From assembly GCA_004764695.1 (NCBI GenBank), contig SMSO01000032.1, positions 2,006,001-2,070,000 of the forward strand: DNA of 64,000 nucleotides. The letters are read 5' to 3'. The notes under the pieces are model-generated. The model worked only from the letters and a program-made list of their open reading frames with translations, did not search any database and was not told where the DNA came from. The translations under genes were made by a program, and so were the position numbers. The DNA is from Schizochytrium sp. TIO01. Taxonomy: Eukaryota > Sar > Bigyra > Thraustochytrida > Thraustochytriidae. Positions 9,917-20,322 of the stretch are shown here, one piece after another; position 1 is the first letter of the stretch; every line of letters starts with the position of its first letter.

Positions 9917-12688
9917 TCAACCTGAGAGCTGTTCAGCAGCTTGGAGAACTGCCTGAGCAGCTGTTGGGCGTGTGATCACTTTAGAGAATTCATCGTGCCC
10001 GAGGTTTTGATAGTCTTCGAACGATAGCTTCTTTCCTCCACATGTAATAGGGAGAACGCCACCAATCGTACCAATGGTATTGTTCAAAACACGCAAACGT
10101 TTGTAGTCACAATCAGAAAGATACGGAGAAGTTACCCTAATGTACGGGTTCGGTTGGATAAAACACGTCGAGTTGATCATGCTCAAATTTGCCCCGGGTT
10201 CATGTGCAAGGACGTAGCACTGGTTAACCCAAAGATAAAGTTCATTAACGTGTGTCATGTGGTTTCCACCATAATTTGCCTTCCAGCCTCGATTTCCATA
10301 TATGAGAACGTTTCTGTAGAAGTTATACTGGCTAGATCCGTCATCGGTATCAAAACCTTCTTGGTTGGCATAGGTACCCAATACTAAGTTATGATGAATA
10401 TTGCGCACTTTTGGTATAACTGTGGCACTATCTTCCGTCCCATGTATGTACGGCACTCGATCCCAGGAGTTAAAAGCCGCATGGTCTCCGCTCTCACGAA
10501 CTGCATTGAGCATTACGTTGTGATGGATATTATCACCGCCCAAGAAGCCATCGTTCATGTTAATCATTGACCGTGGGCCATTCATCATAACATTGTAGGA
10601 AATTTCTGCATCGCCACTAACTGCATGGAAGTAGGCGCATGATTGTTTTTGAAAAACGCCTAGCTCACGGAAGAGGTTACGAGTAATGACAGTACCCCGA
10701 GGTTGGTTGCCTGAACGGCCATCTGGGCCGAGTGGCCATGGCAACTGTCGAGTACAGTTCTCGTTCAAACAATGCCCAGTGTAACCCCAGCTTACTATTG
10801 CTGAATATCCAATCCATGCAAATTCGCAGTGCTCAATTCGAGCTCCACGGTTACGCCCAGTCATTAAAACTCCATTTCCATCTATTCGTTCTAGCTTTGA
10901 GTGAAGTAAGGTAAAGTTGTTGGTATTCTGAATGATGATTGCAGCAGATCTAGGAAGCGCCCAATCTCCACCAGATGGCATTTCGTGGGGATCAAGCCAC
11001 ACATGTGCTGTATCCCGGAGCTCAATATTGCGGATCATGACGTTGTCTGTGTTAGAAACATTAAAGAGTACTTTGGTTCGAGTTGCACGGAATACCCTTT
11101 GAACAGGCCCATCCTTTCCGTGACCTAAGATCTCACTGTTTTCTGTAGAGTTGAATACGTAGTACAATTTGCGTGAGGCATCATCGTAGTACCATTCGTT
11201 CTCTTCGTCAAGCTCTGCAAGTACATTTTCAATATACCACTGAGCAGCAGCATTTTCACCTTCACCTCCTTGACTACCACCAAGAGATGGATCAAAAGTA
11301 CAGGTTTTTGTTGTGTAATTCCAACTTTGTACTTGCCAAGTCCAGGTGTACCATCTACCGTTACCTCTCCACCCTACTACAACTCCACGGTTTTGGATTT
11401 GTTCATCATCATAGCTACTTGAGTGCGGGAGCACAGTATCATCCCAGGTAAGTCCAGAAGGGCTTTTGTGAGGTGTGATTTGTCGAGGTGGTCTGCCAGC
11501 ACACCAATAGCCAAATGATGGTGAGAGGTTCTCACACGAGCCACCCATACCCATATGATATTCTCCCCAATCCCCTTCACCGGTCCATCTGGCCCCTGGA
11601 CCATTCTGCATCGGCCAGTTCACAGAGGGCCAATCTTCAGCTGTAACAACGATATCTGTAGGTGGGCCCGAGCGTGGCGTAACTGCTTTGTGCCACACCG
11701 TCTTATTTTCGATCCAACCTTTGATATAAATACCGTCACCCATGACAGGGTCGACGCTTACAAATGTTTCTCCAGATAGTTCTGGGTCGCCGTTCGGGTA
11801 TCGTGCACGTACCGCTCTACGATTATCTACGCGAAGGCCATCAAAAGAGGCTGCATGGGAGTCTGAAAGAGTAGTAACCCACACATTGTTTCGCACATGT
11901 TCCCAAGAAGAAGGATTCAAGTTCAGATCTTCGGCTCCCGTTACAACAGCATTTTCCCCATCTACACTTTCTATGACAAGACCCGATAAATGGCGGCCTT
12001 GAATTGATAACGTTTGCGAAACAAAGTGTGGACAATTTCCGCGAAGCTTGATAGTTGAGAAAGGCTCCGAGATTGCTCTTACAGCTCTGGCAATAGTGCG
12101 GAAAGCACTCTGTATTGTTGCTCCATCGTTTGTATCACTCCCATTCTCTGCATCTACATAAAATGTACTCGACGATGTCTCAGTTGGCTTTCTGATGTTT
12201 GCATTTGCAGATGCAGATGATTGAGAGGGTGGAAGCCTCCAGTCTAGGTGATCTTGAAAATTTGGGCGATCCAAGCCGCACTTCTGCAACTGTAAAGCAT
12301 CGAAAAGTAATGGGAAATCACCGTACGATGAAAGAACTGTTTTGCCTGTTTCATAAGTAAATTGGCGAAACGCGCAATCGGTCTCAACTGAAACACCTGG
12401 AGGCGATCCAGAAGGTCCGTCACCTGGGCTGTATGGAGAGGCCAGAGCGCCTAAGGCTGGGCCATCTTTACCAAGGAGTCCCAGCTCGCGTGAGGAAATT
12501 GCCCAAAGCCCTAGCGTAAGATTCACAACAAGGGTAGCAAGGCACAATACTCGACGTCGGCGCCAGAGGTAAGAGTGACTCTGTCGAAAGTGAGACTCAA
12601 GCTTGTCTTCGGGTTGCAGACCGTCATACTCGGGTTTTGTAGTGCTTTCTTGAAGTAGTAGAGGCTGTCCAAGCCCGGACTCCAACAT
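9917..12688 (-). CDS. Membrane-anchored right-handed parallel beta-helix protein
   Basis: 923 residues, one exon, ATG at 12688. A cytosolic tail with an acidic/dileucine-type string (LGQPLLLQE) and basic WRRRR is followed by one membrane segment (about 46-64) and a Gly/Pro-rich stem. The catalytic-looking part starts with FYVDAENGSDTNDG and AFRTIARAVRAI (176-206), the usual opening of secreted DUF1565/pectate-lyase-like beta-helix enzymes. After it come VVTGAEDL and a tryptophan-containing capping region, then many short turns with N-x-F/N-x-T and HN/HHN asparagine ladders (for example NIHHNVMLN, NIHHNLVLG). The layout is reminiscent of GH141-type and related polysaccharide-acting proteins, but I cannot confirm a catalytic dyad by eye. 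Likely Golgi or cell-surface with its enzyme domain lumenal/extracellular. Possible roles are glycan hydrolysis, lyase or epimerase activity. It lies among other carbohydrate genes. Fold call strong, reaction unknown. Confidence 0.75.
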   Translation of the reverse strand: MLESGLGQPLLLQESTTKPEYDGLQPEDKLESHFRQSHSYLWRRRRVLCLATLVVNLTLGLWAISSRELGLLGKDGPALGALASPYSPGDGPSGSPPGVSVETDCAFRQFTYETGKTVLSSYGDFPLLFDALQLQKCGLDRPNFQDHLDWRLPPSQSSASANANIRKPTETSSSTFYVDAENGSDTNDGATIQSAFRTIARAVRAISEPFSTIKLRGNCPHFVSQTLSIQGRHLSGLVIESVDGENAVVTGAEDLNLNPSSWEHVRNNVWVTTLSDSHAASFDGLRVDNRRAVRARYPNGDPELSGETFVSVDPVMGDGIYIKGWIENKTVWHKAVTPRSGPPTDIVVTAEDWPSVNWPMQNGPGARWTGEGDWGEYHMGMGGSCENLSPSFGYWCAGRPPRQITPHKSPSGLTWDDTVLPHSSSYDDEQIQNRGVVVGWRGNGRWYTWTWQVQSWNYTTKTCTFDPSLGGSQGGEGENAAAQWYIENVLAELDEENEWYYDDASRKLYYVFNSTENSEILGHGKDGPVQRVFRATRTKVLFNVSNTDNVMIRNIELRDTAHVWLDPHEMPSGGDWALPRSAAIIIQNTNNFTLLHSKLERIDGNGVLMTGRNRGARIEHCEFAWIGYSAIVSWGYTGHCLNENCTRQLPWPLGPDGRSGNQPRGTVITRNLFRELGVFQKQSCAYFHAVSGDAEISYNVMMNGPRSMINMNDGFLGGDNIHHNVMLNAVRESGDHAAFNSWDRVPYIHGTEDSATVIPKVRNIHHNLVLGTYANQEGFDTDDGSSQYNFYRNVLIYGNRGWKANYGGNHMTHVNELYLWVNQCYVLAHEPGANLSMINSTCFIQPNPYIRVTSPYLSDCDYKRLRVLNNTIGTIGGVLPITCGGKKLSFEDYQNLGHDEFSKVITRPTAAQAVLQAAEQLSG

Positions 12689-14907
12689 TGCATAAAGCCT
12701 GTTTGGCCTATCTAAAGTAACACGTCCCCGTGCCTAGTTGAGGTGTTTGCTAGAGGAGCACTCAACCCAGCCCAGTGCAGCTAGCTGTTGTGGCAAGGCG
12801 ATATTCTCTACCTGCCAGTTCAAGTTCTGATGCGTTTAGATATAGAAGCTTACTTACTACAAACCGCCTTCGAGCTTCCACCTCCTTGTCAATCAAAAAC
12901 GCCATTAAAAGAGAAAGCGACTAAGCACCTGCGTGGTAATGCTAGCAGGACTGGCAAATAATATCTAACCTAACTTATTATTGGAGTCCTAGTCTCATTC
13001 ATGTTTCACTCATTTCTGGCTGTTCTGAAACAAATGCATGAGCAACTTTATTTTGGCCTACTGTGCTTTAGATTTTAATGAAACTTAAGACACGAAGTTG
13101 CAATACTGCTGCTGGAAATATCTTTTGGCTATTAAAAAAACCAAAAAAAACATCTGCTATCATATATATATTTAATACATTTGATATCGCTATTTAAAGT
13201 TAAATTATATTTTAATTGAAAAAAATTAAAAAATTATTATTATTAAAATAAATAAAATAAAATAAAAGTAGGTATCTTCCTGTTACTTGCTTGACGGAAA
13301 GAAGCGCAGGGAGACTATCTTGTAATTCGAATGAACCTCTATTTGCTTGATTTTCAATATGACTAATCGACACGCCTAGTCGCGCTCTAATCCGAACTCG
13401 AGCTTCGTGACCACTGCTGAGATATGTATGGGCAATCAGCACTCATGATCAGGCTACTCATAGCAGCTCTTTAATCTGGTTAATAACCCAAGCCAGCACA
13501 TGCTTCTATGTTAAAGATAGTTCGTTGCTTGCATTATAGTGAGAGAATCGCGTTTTTGCTTGAGCTTTTGTCAGTGCAGGAAAATTGTTTAAGGATCGCA
13601 CGACAGCCCGCGAACGAAACGGGATAAGACAGAGAACGTATACTCTATTGAAATTGAAATTACGCTCCTTTCACTGCAAGAAGACTGCGAAGCTTTAGGT
13701 GAAACCCTCGTTTTGGGTTTACATAGGCTTAGTGGTGGTGCTGCTATTGATCTGCGAAGAACCCTCACTTCCCCAAACCAGATTCCAAAGCATCTCAATT
13801 TGGTTAACGTTGAATAAAAGAAGAGCGCGGATGAACCATTGACCCCTGGCTCCAGAAAAGAATTTGGTCATGCGTACATATTCCGATGTGCGCAGCACGA
13901 CTCCAAGTCTCAAAGAACGCAGACTAGTAAGCTGCAATTCATACGGTAGATCGTGCCTCAATGTATTGTTTAAAACTTCTCTACGATCATTATGGTATAT
14001 TTATGATTTACCTTCGCACATAAGAATTGAATTACAGATCATACTACTTAACACGGCCATTTCTACTCTCAGGTGCCGGTCTCAGTGCAACAAACAATTA
14101 ATAAATCAACTTTCGCACCTATTTACCCGTGCCAGTCGGGGTATTATATGGAACATCATCGGGACATCTGTCGGAATTTATTTAATATATATCGCTTACG
14201 TTGAACTCAGACTCATCAACATTTTCGGCATGCTCGCAATACAAGAAAATGATTATTAATTGGCCATTTAAACAATATATCACACTTTAACTCTTCCCTA
14301 TGTAAGAAATCTAAATATGAATAAGCTGGAGAAGACGATTCTCTCTGTGAGTCAAATGAATAGAGCTAATGCTCCTGAAGCGGACGCCACGTCCGGATAT
14401 GAGGTTGTAGCATTTCGTCAAACTTGATCTGCAAGAGTATGGACTTGAAAGTGTTCTAATTAGGGCATCTTTTTTTAGAACTAGAGAAATTCAGATGATT
14501 GTGCTCATTAAAATATTACCGGCATGAATTTACAGTGTGTGTTTATTATTTAACGTCGGTTAGAACTCTCGAGGCAAAAGTTTTACCTCAACATAGTTTC
14601 TTCTTTTCTTTCTTTATCTCAAAAAAAATTGAAACAAAAACGGTGATGTACATACCCCAAGCAAATCTCACTTTCAGTAGTTGATGCTACTCTTGCCGGC
14701 CATTTTATTTGGGTAAGGAAAATCAAGATGGGAGCAGATTTGTTATGAATTTAAATTTTTGATGCTGGCGTCGGTGTGATATAAAGGAGTTGAAAGAGGT
14801 CGCATATACAATCAAATAACTTGGATCATATTTTGCTGCCACGGAAGGTCAAAATTGACTGCGTTTAGCACCAAATGAACGAATAGAGAACTACATCTCT
14901 CACTTCT
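12689..14907. other. Intergenic region, no supported gene
   Basis: AT-rich with homopolymer runs around 13.1-13.3 kb. A 131-codon open stretch at 13864-14259 (+) overlaps an 80-codon one on the other strand and has no domain, so I treat both as chance. The part near 12689-12900 should hold the promoter of the beta-helix gene, and 14700-14907 the 3' UTR of the transporter fusion. Confidence 0.5.
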
Positions 14908-17301
14908 CTAATACAATTGATAACGCATGTTTCGTGCAACACTCAAAGGCGGCTTGTTAAATTTTTCTTTACCCCAATGCGTATCACTTTCGGTTGCCAT
15001 GAAGAACACATGTCCATTTTCTGCATGTATAGTAACAGGAAAGATAGTGATCTGTTGGTTCGCCTCGCGAAAATCGGGCTTTAATCGAAGTTCAATGACG
15101 CGCAATGATTTTGTATCTTCTGTTGCATCAGATTTTAGAGCTTCATGCATGTCAAATACCCATAAATAAGGAATCTGACCTTCAATTCCATTCCAGCGAG
15201 TTACATGACCGATTCCCCATACAAATCTGCCTAAGACAATATGGCCTGATGTACCACCACGAAGAAACTGATTTGAGGAAGCGCTAAGGATAGCAGGAGA
15301 ACATGATACTCGAGGGTGGATGCCAGAAGATGCAGGTGTGGGTGATGGCTTTGAGAAAGAGATTAGCAGGTCTTCATCCAATTTAAGCACTGTAAGTGGA
15401 GTCGATGAGTGAATGAAATACAATTCCTCATTAAAGCTGAAAAAGCCATAATTCTTACCGTTGCCAGCATTTACAACAGGAAATGGTAGATCCGGAATAT
15501 CGATGACAACAGCTTTATTTGTTGCCAAGTTCATCAGCCAAGGTTCCCACCGACCAGTGGTTATGTTCTTACCATGTGTATACAAAATAGGCTGACCCTT
15601 ATACTCAAAAAGTCTAGGGTCAAGTGGGGCGTTAAAGAGCTGACAGGGTTCACCGACTGGGCGCATATGGGAGTCATACAATTGGCGTATGTGCGCTGTT
15701 CTGGCGATGGTGGTAATACGCCGGTAGACAGACACATACTTTACATCAGGTTGATCTGCGATCTCGATAGGAAGCATGGTAGGGTTCGTGTTGAACGCCT
15801 TTACAGTTTGCGGATCTTTATACTGGATCTGTTCAATTGGCTCATAATATAAAGTAGCAGAAGCTTCCTCGTCCATGCGAAAAGGAGGTTTGACAACAGC
15901 AGCTAGGAGAATATCAACTAACCATTGAGGAGTTGTAAGGCGGGGAACCGTTAAATTATCACCTAGCGGCGCACACTCCTCTTCATACCAACTGTTGTCA
16001 CCTGAGCCATGCAGAATAGGTTCCAAAGCGCTAACAATGGTGTCATGTGCATGAATATTCGCAGGAAGAGGAGGGTAAGGATCGTATATAGCGGGCATTA
16101 AAGGGTCACGTGTTGCTGTAGGTGCTTCAGTTGAAGAAGGTGGCAAGGTAGGGGCTTGAGTAGGGGCCTGAGTGACTTGTTCTAAAGAGTTCCTTTGAAA
16201 AAGCGCAAGGCCAGCCAGCCCTGCAGTGATCACAATTGCTAGTATGGCTCTCGTCCACCGACGTTTCTTTGCCTTTTCCGCATCGGATGTAAGCATTGGG
16301 GATGGTTTATAGAAGTAAGCAGCTACAAGGCACACGAAGAGTGCTCCAATACCTCCAGGGCTTGCATGCTTATCCCAGACCAAAACATTAACTAATACCG
16401 TACACGCCTTGCTTGCGTTGCCAACAACAGTGAAACTAGTTGCTGAAAGGGCCTTTCTTGTCCAGAACGCGAAGAATGAAATGCCGGTACCAAGAACCCA
16501 ACTCAACGGGACCCACATGGTATTTACAGTAAACACGTTGTCCATTGCTTGCATAAAACCAGAAACCTCTCCGGTAAAAGCACCAATAACCACGAGAAAT
16601 GGAAGAGGAATTAGGTTGGTATAGTATACACGACCCCACGTGGTCATTTCTACGGTGTTGACAACGTGTTTAATGTAGATTTGATCAAAGCAAAATAACG
16701 TAAACCATACAACAACCCAGAACATACTATCGTATGTAAGTTGACTTTGCTCCGCTTGCATGTATGATAAGGCACCTAGAAGTAGAACTATCAAGATGAA
16801 CACGGATTGCTTGGTCGGAAGGTCACGCCCAAGATAGTGAGTTTCAAGGACACTCAACACTAGCGGGGTACTGGCACGGAACACTATGAAGGTTTCAACA
16901 TTTGCGTGCTGTAAGATTTTAATATTAGCAAAAATGGTGCCTAGAAAACTGACAGGAACAATCCAGAAAGCTTTGACCTTGGCCCATTCTAGCGCATCAA
17001 CATCGATGAAGTTGCACATACCCAACGCCCATGTGAAGGCTGCAGCAGCGAAAAGTTGAGAAAACAGGAGAATGCTGGGGTGTGGAAAATAGTTTACCGC
17101 AAGTTTGTTCACAACCAAAAGCAATGCAGACGTGAGCATGTAGCCTGATACGGCAATCCATGCAGACTTCGGCGTTGTGTCATCGTTATCTGCTGGGGCT
17201 TTAGCCGGAGCTTTTTCGATATCACCATCCTCGTTTTTGTTCATCATTAAGCCGGCATTTTCGTCATCAGAGTTTTCTGCTGAGACCCTTTGTTTGGTCA
17301 T
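14908..17301 (-). CDS. Nucleotide-sugar transporter fused to a lumenal beta-propeller-like glycosidase/transferase domain
   Basis: 797 residues from ATG at 17301 (TTG at 17307 is in frame but unlikely as a start). Residues ~45-335 form a DMT/TPT-NST transporter with about ten membrane segments. Typical parts are LLLVVNKLAVNYFPHPS, ETFIVFRASTPLVLS and VVGNASKACTVLVNVLVWDK, the last close to GDP-sugar transporters of the GONST/Vrg4 type. A basic loop (KKRRW) and one extra hydrophobic segment (~351-368) follow, then a Thr/Pro linker. This extra segment would put the C-terminal ~395 residues into the Golgi lumen. That domain has LDPRLFEYKGQPILYTHG, GRWEPWLMNL, FSFNEELYFIHSSTPLTVL, a GGTSG turn and GIGHVTRW. 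The order of these motifs resembles five-bladed propellers of GH130/GT108/GH43-like proteins. Predicted job: import an activated sugar and act on or with the lumenal product. Transporter part sure; C-terminal function inferred. Confidence 0.75.
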   Translation of the reverse strand: MTKQRVSAENSDDENAGLMMNKNEDGDIEKAPAKAPADNDDTTPKSAWIAVSGYMLTSALLLVVNKLAVNYFPHPSILLFSQLFAAAAFTWALGMCNFIDVDALEWAKVKAFWIVPVSFLGTIFANIKILQHANVETFIVFRASTPLVLSVLETHYLGRDLPTKQSVFILIVLLLGALSYMQAEQSQLTYDSMFWVVVWFTLFCFDQIYIKHVVNTVEMTTWGRVYYTNLIPLPFLVVIGAFTGEVSGFMQAMDNVFTVNTMWVPLSWVLGTGISFFAFWTRKALSATSFTVVGNASKACTVLVNVLVWDKHASPGGIGALFVCLVAAYFYKPSPMLTSDAEKAKKRRWTRAILAIVITAGLAGLALFQRNSLEQVTQAPTQAPTLPPSSTEAPTATRDPLMPAIYDPYPPLPANIHAHDTIVSALEPILHGSGDNSWYEEECAPLGDNLTVPRLTTPQWLVDILLAAVVKPPFRMDEEASATLYYEPIEQIQYKDPQTVKAFNTNPTMLPIEIADQPDVKYVSVYRRITTIARTAHIRQLYDSHMRPVGEPCQLFNAPLDPRLFEYKGQPILYTHGKNITTGRWEPWLMNLATNKAVVIDIPDLPFPVVNAGNGKNYGFFSFNEELYFIHSSTPLTVLKLDEDLLISFSKPSPTPASSGIHPRVSCSPAILSASSNQFLRGGTSGHIVLGRFVWGIGHVTRWNGIEGQIPYLWVFDMHEALKSDATEDTKSLRVIELRLKPDFREANQQITIFPVTIHAENGHVFFMATESDTHWGKEKFNKPPLSVARNMRYQLY

Positions 17302-19159
17302 GTTCAATTCGCGCGAGCCTGTCAGTAGAAGGGTCGCGAAGGCGAACGAGCTCAGCCTTTAGGCTTTGATTGTTCCCTTCTGGGCTTCTGACCGGACAAC
17401 TTGAGCCACAAGAAGGTATTCCAGATTTGCTGCGTAGCGATAGTACCACTTCGGAACAGCTCAGAATTATTTTTAAAATACCTTCATTCATAATGACGCA
17501 CGCACAAGTGTATCCTTACTTCATCCCACGTTTCAAATTTTATAAATACCTTTTGAGTACTTTCTTTTTTTGTTAGATTCAATATTCAGGAAAAAGAAAA
17601 AGTAAAAGTAAAAGTAAAAGAGAAGCAAATGAAAAATAATATATATATTGAAGGTCAGAGAAACCATGGTAACAAGGAATGAAGATTTCAGAATTATGCC
17701 CCCCTGAGGGCGAATACACTTTGCTCACCAAAACCAAAAACTCAGGAATATACATACACACCACATCAGCAGTCTTTAAAAACCTCACTACTAAAAGGTT
17801 TACCAAAGTCTGGTTCCAGGCCCAAATTGAACCTACAAGCAACAACCAAAGACGTTGGCGATGACGACTTGGACTTTTATGCAGTACAAGACATCCTTAA
17901 ACTCATTACAGCTGGCACGCTTGGCCTCCTGAGCAAAAAGACACTTCAAATACTTACTAGTGGGGGTTCTTCAAATAGAATTTCGAAACGCAATGGAGGC
18001 CACTGGTAGCCTGCTGGAGTCAAAGGTTTCGATTTCGTGCTTTAAAGAGCAAGCTCGTGCCAAACTAAGGGTCGAGAGAAGAGGCAGCATCTATTATCTA
18101 CTCAAGACTCTACTCATACGTAAATATTTTCTTTCAAGCGGATTTCAAGAATTCCATTCACCTGTAGATTCCAGAGTATAGTACAGCAAGACAACATGAA
18201 TCGAGCAATCGGCAGGTGCACAACTTTGAGATACACTAATGCAAGCGCTGATAATCTGTAACAAAACTTAGGTGATTTCGCAGAGTAAGCTCCCTCGATC
18301 TCCGAGTCCAAGAAACAAATTCTAATCAAACATTAGCAAACTAACGCACAACTTTTGTTTCCTTTTCTCCCAATTAGGATTTTCATTGAAAAGAATAAAA
18401 ATCGTTGCCTTGACCACTGAACAAATCAATAACATTAGTATACGGCTACAAACGCATAACCAGACTTATGATAAAATTGCGAGACCTAGGTTGGCGTCAC
18501 AGTAGAATGAAGATAGTGATGAAACTCCTCTACACCACTTCGGTTTTATAGCAGTGCATGTAATTCTTGTAGACAAAATTAATCAGACAACCAAATAAGA
18601 AGACTAATCAGCACTTTTCAGAGCAGAGACTCGTAATTTGGCAGCTAAAATACTCATACATAACTAACAGTGATGCATAATCATAGTGTCGCGCGCTCCG
18701 TCAGGCCTCTCTCCTCCTGCACTCAAGTGTTTTAAAATATTTTTTTCTTCCTTTTTTTTTTACAACCATCTTTATAAAGAGGGTATGTCCGAATGGCATG
18801 CATAAATAATAATTCGGTAATAAATTTACTAGTTTTTATTTTTTAGAGTGAGAAAAGGGAGAAAAAAGGAACTAACAATAAATCACCTTCAAAGCCTCAT
18901 TGGAGTCGAGCGGCGGGTTTGATTAGCAAATAATATACAGTAGTGATGGTAACAACATAGAGTAAACCTTCACGATCAGCCATATTAAGACTATCTAGAA
19001 TGTATTCGGATCTAGAATAACCTTCCAACTCTACAATATCTGAGTCTTTACTAATACAAAGTCTTAACCCAGCAATAATAAAAAATAAACAATAATAATA
19101 ATAATAATAATAATGAACATAACTTTGTACATATAGTTTCATTTTTTTCATTCGCTCAT
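17302..19159. other. Upstream spacer of the transporter fusion, no supported gene
   Basis: AT-rich. It holds a purine run at 17590-17620 (AAAAGT-type repeats) and an (AAT)n run at about 19090-19114. Several 60-90-codon open stretches on both strands have no recognisable motif. The first few hundred bases should include the promoter and 5' UTR of the minus-strand gene ending at 17301. Confidence 0.45.
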
Positions 19160-20010
19160 CGTTTGAAAAAGAAGCCGTCCGTACAAATATTTACCCGCGG
19201 ATCTGAGAAAGGCAAAGGAGAAAGGAAGAAATGGCAGCCTCGGCTCTCCGCATGCGTTGGCGTCGCTTTGGCCTGAGTTTGCTTTCCTTCCTCAGAAGCC
19301 GTCACTCCCAATGCTGATGCGTTTGGTCGGTTGCGGCACTCAGTCGTTCGTTCGCTGTGGTTGGCGTCGCGCTTGGTCTCCCTCTCCCTCTCTGCCTGCC
19401 TGCCTGCCTGGCTAGCTGTGTGCATTTTTGTCTGTGCCCAATATGTCATAGTTTATTACTCTTCCGTTTCCAGCCAGACAGACAGACAGACAGACAGACA
19501 GACTCCTCCCTCCCTCCCTCTACTACTCCTCCTGCGCAGCAAGACGCAAGCAAGCAAGCAGGCAGGCAGGATCAGCAACGAGATTAGCTTGGAGAACTGG
19601 CGGGTTGCTGAGAGAGAGAGAAAGAGAGAGAAAGAGAGCGAGAGAGACAGAGCGTGACAACCAACCACTCATCTTCCCTTATCTATGACCCCTCTACATG
19701 ATGGAGCTTCCCCTCCCGCCTTCTTGTGCGCCAATATATATATATATATTTTTTTATTTTTTTTTTTTATTTTTTTTTTTAAATCTAGGGCTGGGGTTGG
19801 AAGTCGGTCCCTAAAAAGAGGTTTTTCGCTTCAAGGTTTGGTTTTGTTCTGTTTTGTTTCGATTTGCTTTATGGTTTATGGTTTATGTTTTTGTTTTCAA
19901 CATGGATAACACCGGTTTTCGAGTTTATGCTCTGTAGAGAGGCAAGCTCTCCTGCTGGGAGGTAGTGCGTAGTGGCGAGATAGCTAGCTAGCTAGCTAGC
20001 TGGCTGAGAG
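19160..20010. repeat. Microsatellite-rich GC island with CCTG, CAGA, CAGG, GA and AGCT runs
   Basis: Within 0.8 kb there are (CCTG)n at 19391-19411, (CAGA)7 at 19475-19503, CAAG/CAGG runs at 19546-19570, a GA-rich run at 19610-19653, a TA/T-rich run at 19733-19782 and (AGCT)n at 19980-20002. The open frames over this stretch on both strands are low-complexity by-products. It resembles the GC islands of the 38-64 kb desert. Confidence 0.7.
19735..19825 (-). repeat. Possible SINE 3' end with A-rich tail
   Basis: On the minus strand GGGACCGACTTCC resembles a B-box (GGTTCGANTCC). It is followed by CAACCCCAGCCCTAGATTT and then by A-rich and TA sequence. There is no A-box at the expected distance that I trust, so it may be only a truncated retroposon end or chance. 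Confidence 0.2.
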
Positions 20011-20220
20011 GGATGGAGGGATGCCACCAGGTCCCTGAAGAGAAAGCCCCGCTTCTCGTTCTTCTGTGTCCTGCCAACCGATGGAAGCTAGATGGTGCAT
20101 TAGATACACGCACGCATACTCCTGCTACTGGAAACCTGCAACTGCCACTATAGTACAACTATCTATGCACGGCTTAGATGGCTCTTCCCACAACGAAGTG
20201 GCTATGTTTTTTTAAAAATG

Positions 20221-20322
20221 TTTTTTTATTTTTTATTTTTTTTCCGAAAATCTTTCATTCTGAGGACCCTCAAACTAGAGACTTGCTCCGAAGGCGCTGA
20301 GCGGTCTTCTTCGAGACAGGCA
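20221..20322 (-). repeat. SINE-like tRNA-related piece with A-rich tail
   Basis: On the minus strand the order is GACCGCTCAGCGCC (A-box-like), TTCGGAGCAAGTCTCTAG (anticodon-arm-like length), GTTTGAGGGTCCTC (B-box-like), a short unique part, then an A-rich tail. This is the order of a tRNA-derived SINE. The matches are imperfect and no target-site duplication was identified. Confidence 0.3.

Noticed and set aside
13864-14259. 131-codon open frame on plus
   Set aside because: Overlaps an opposite-strand frame, no domain, AT-rich intergenic composition.
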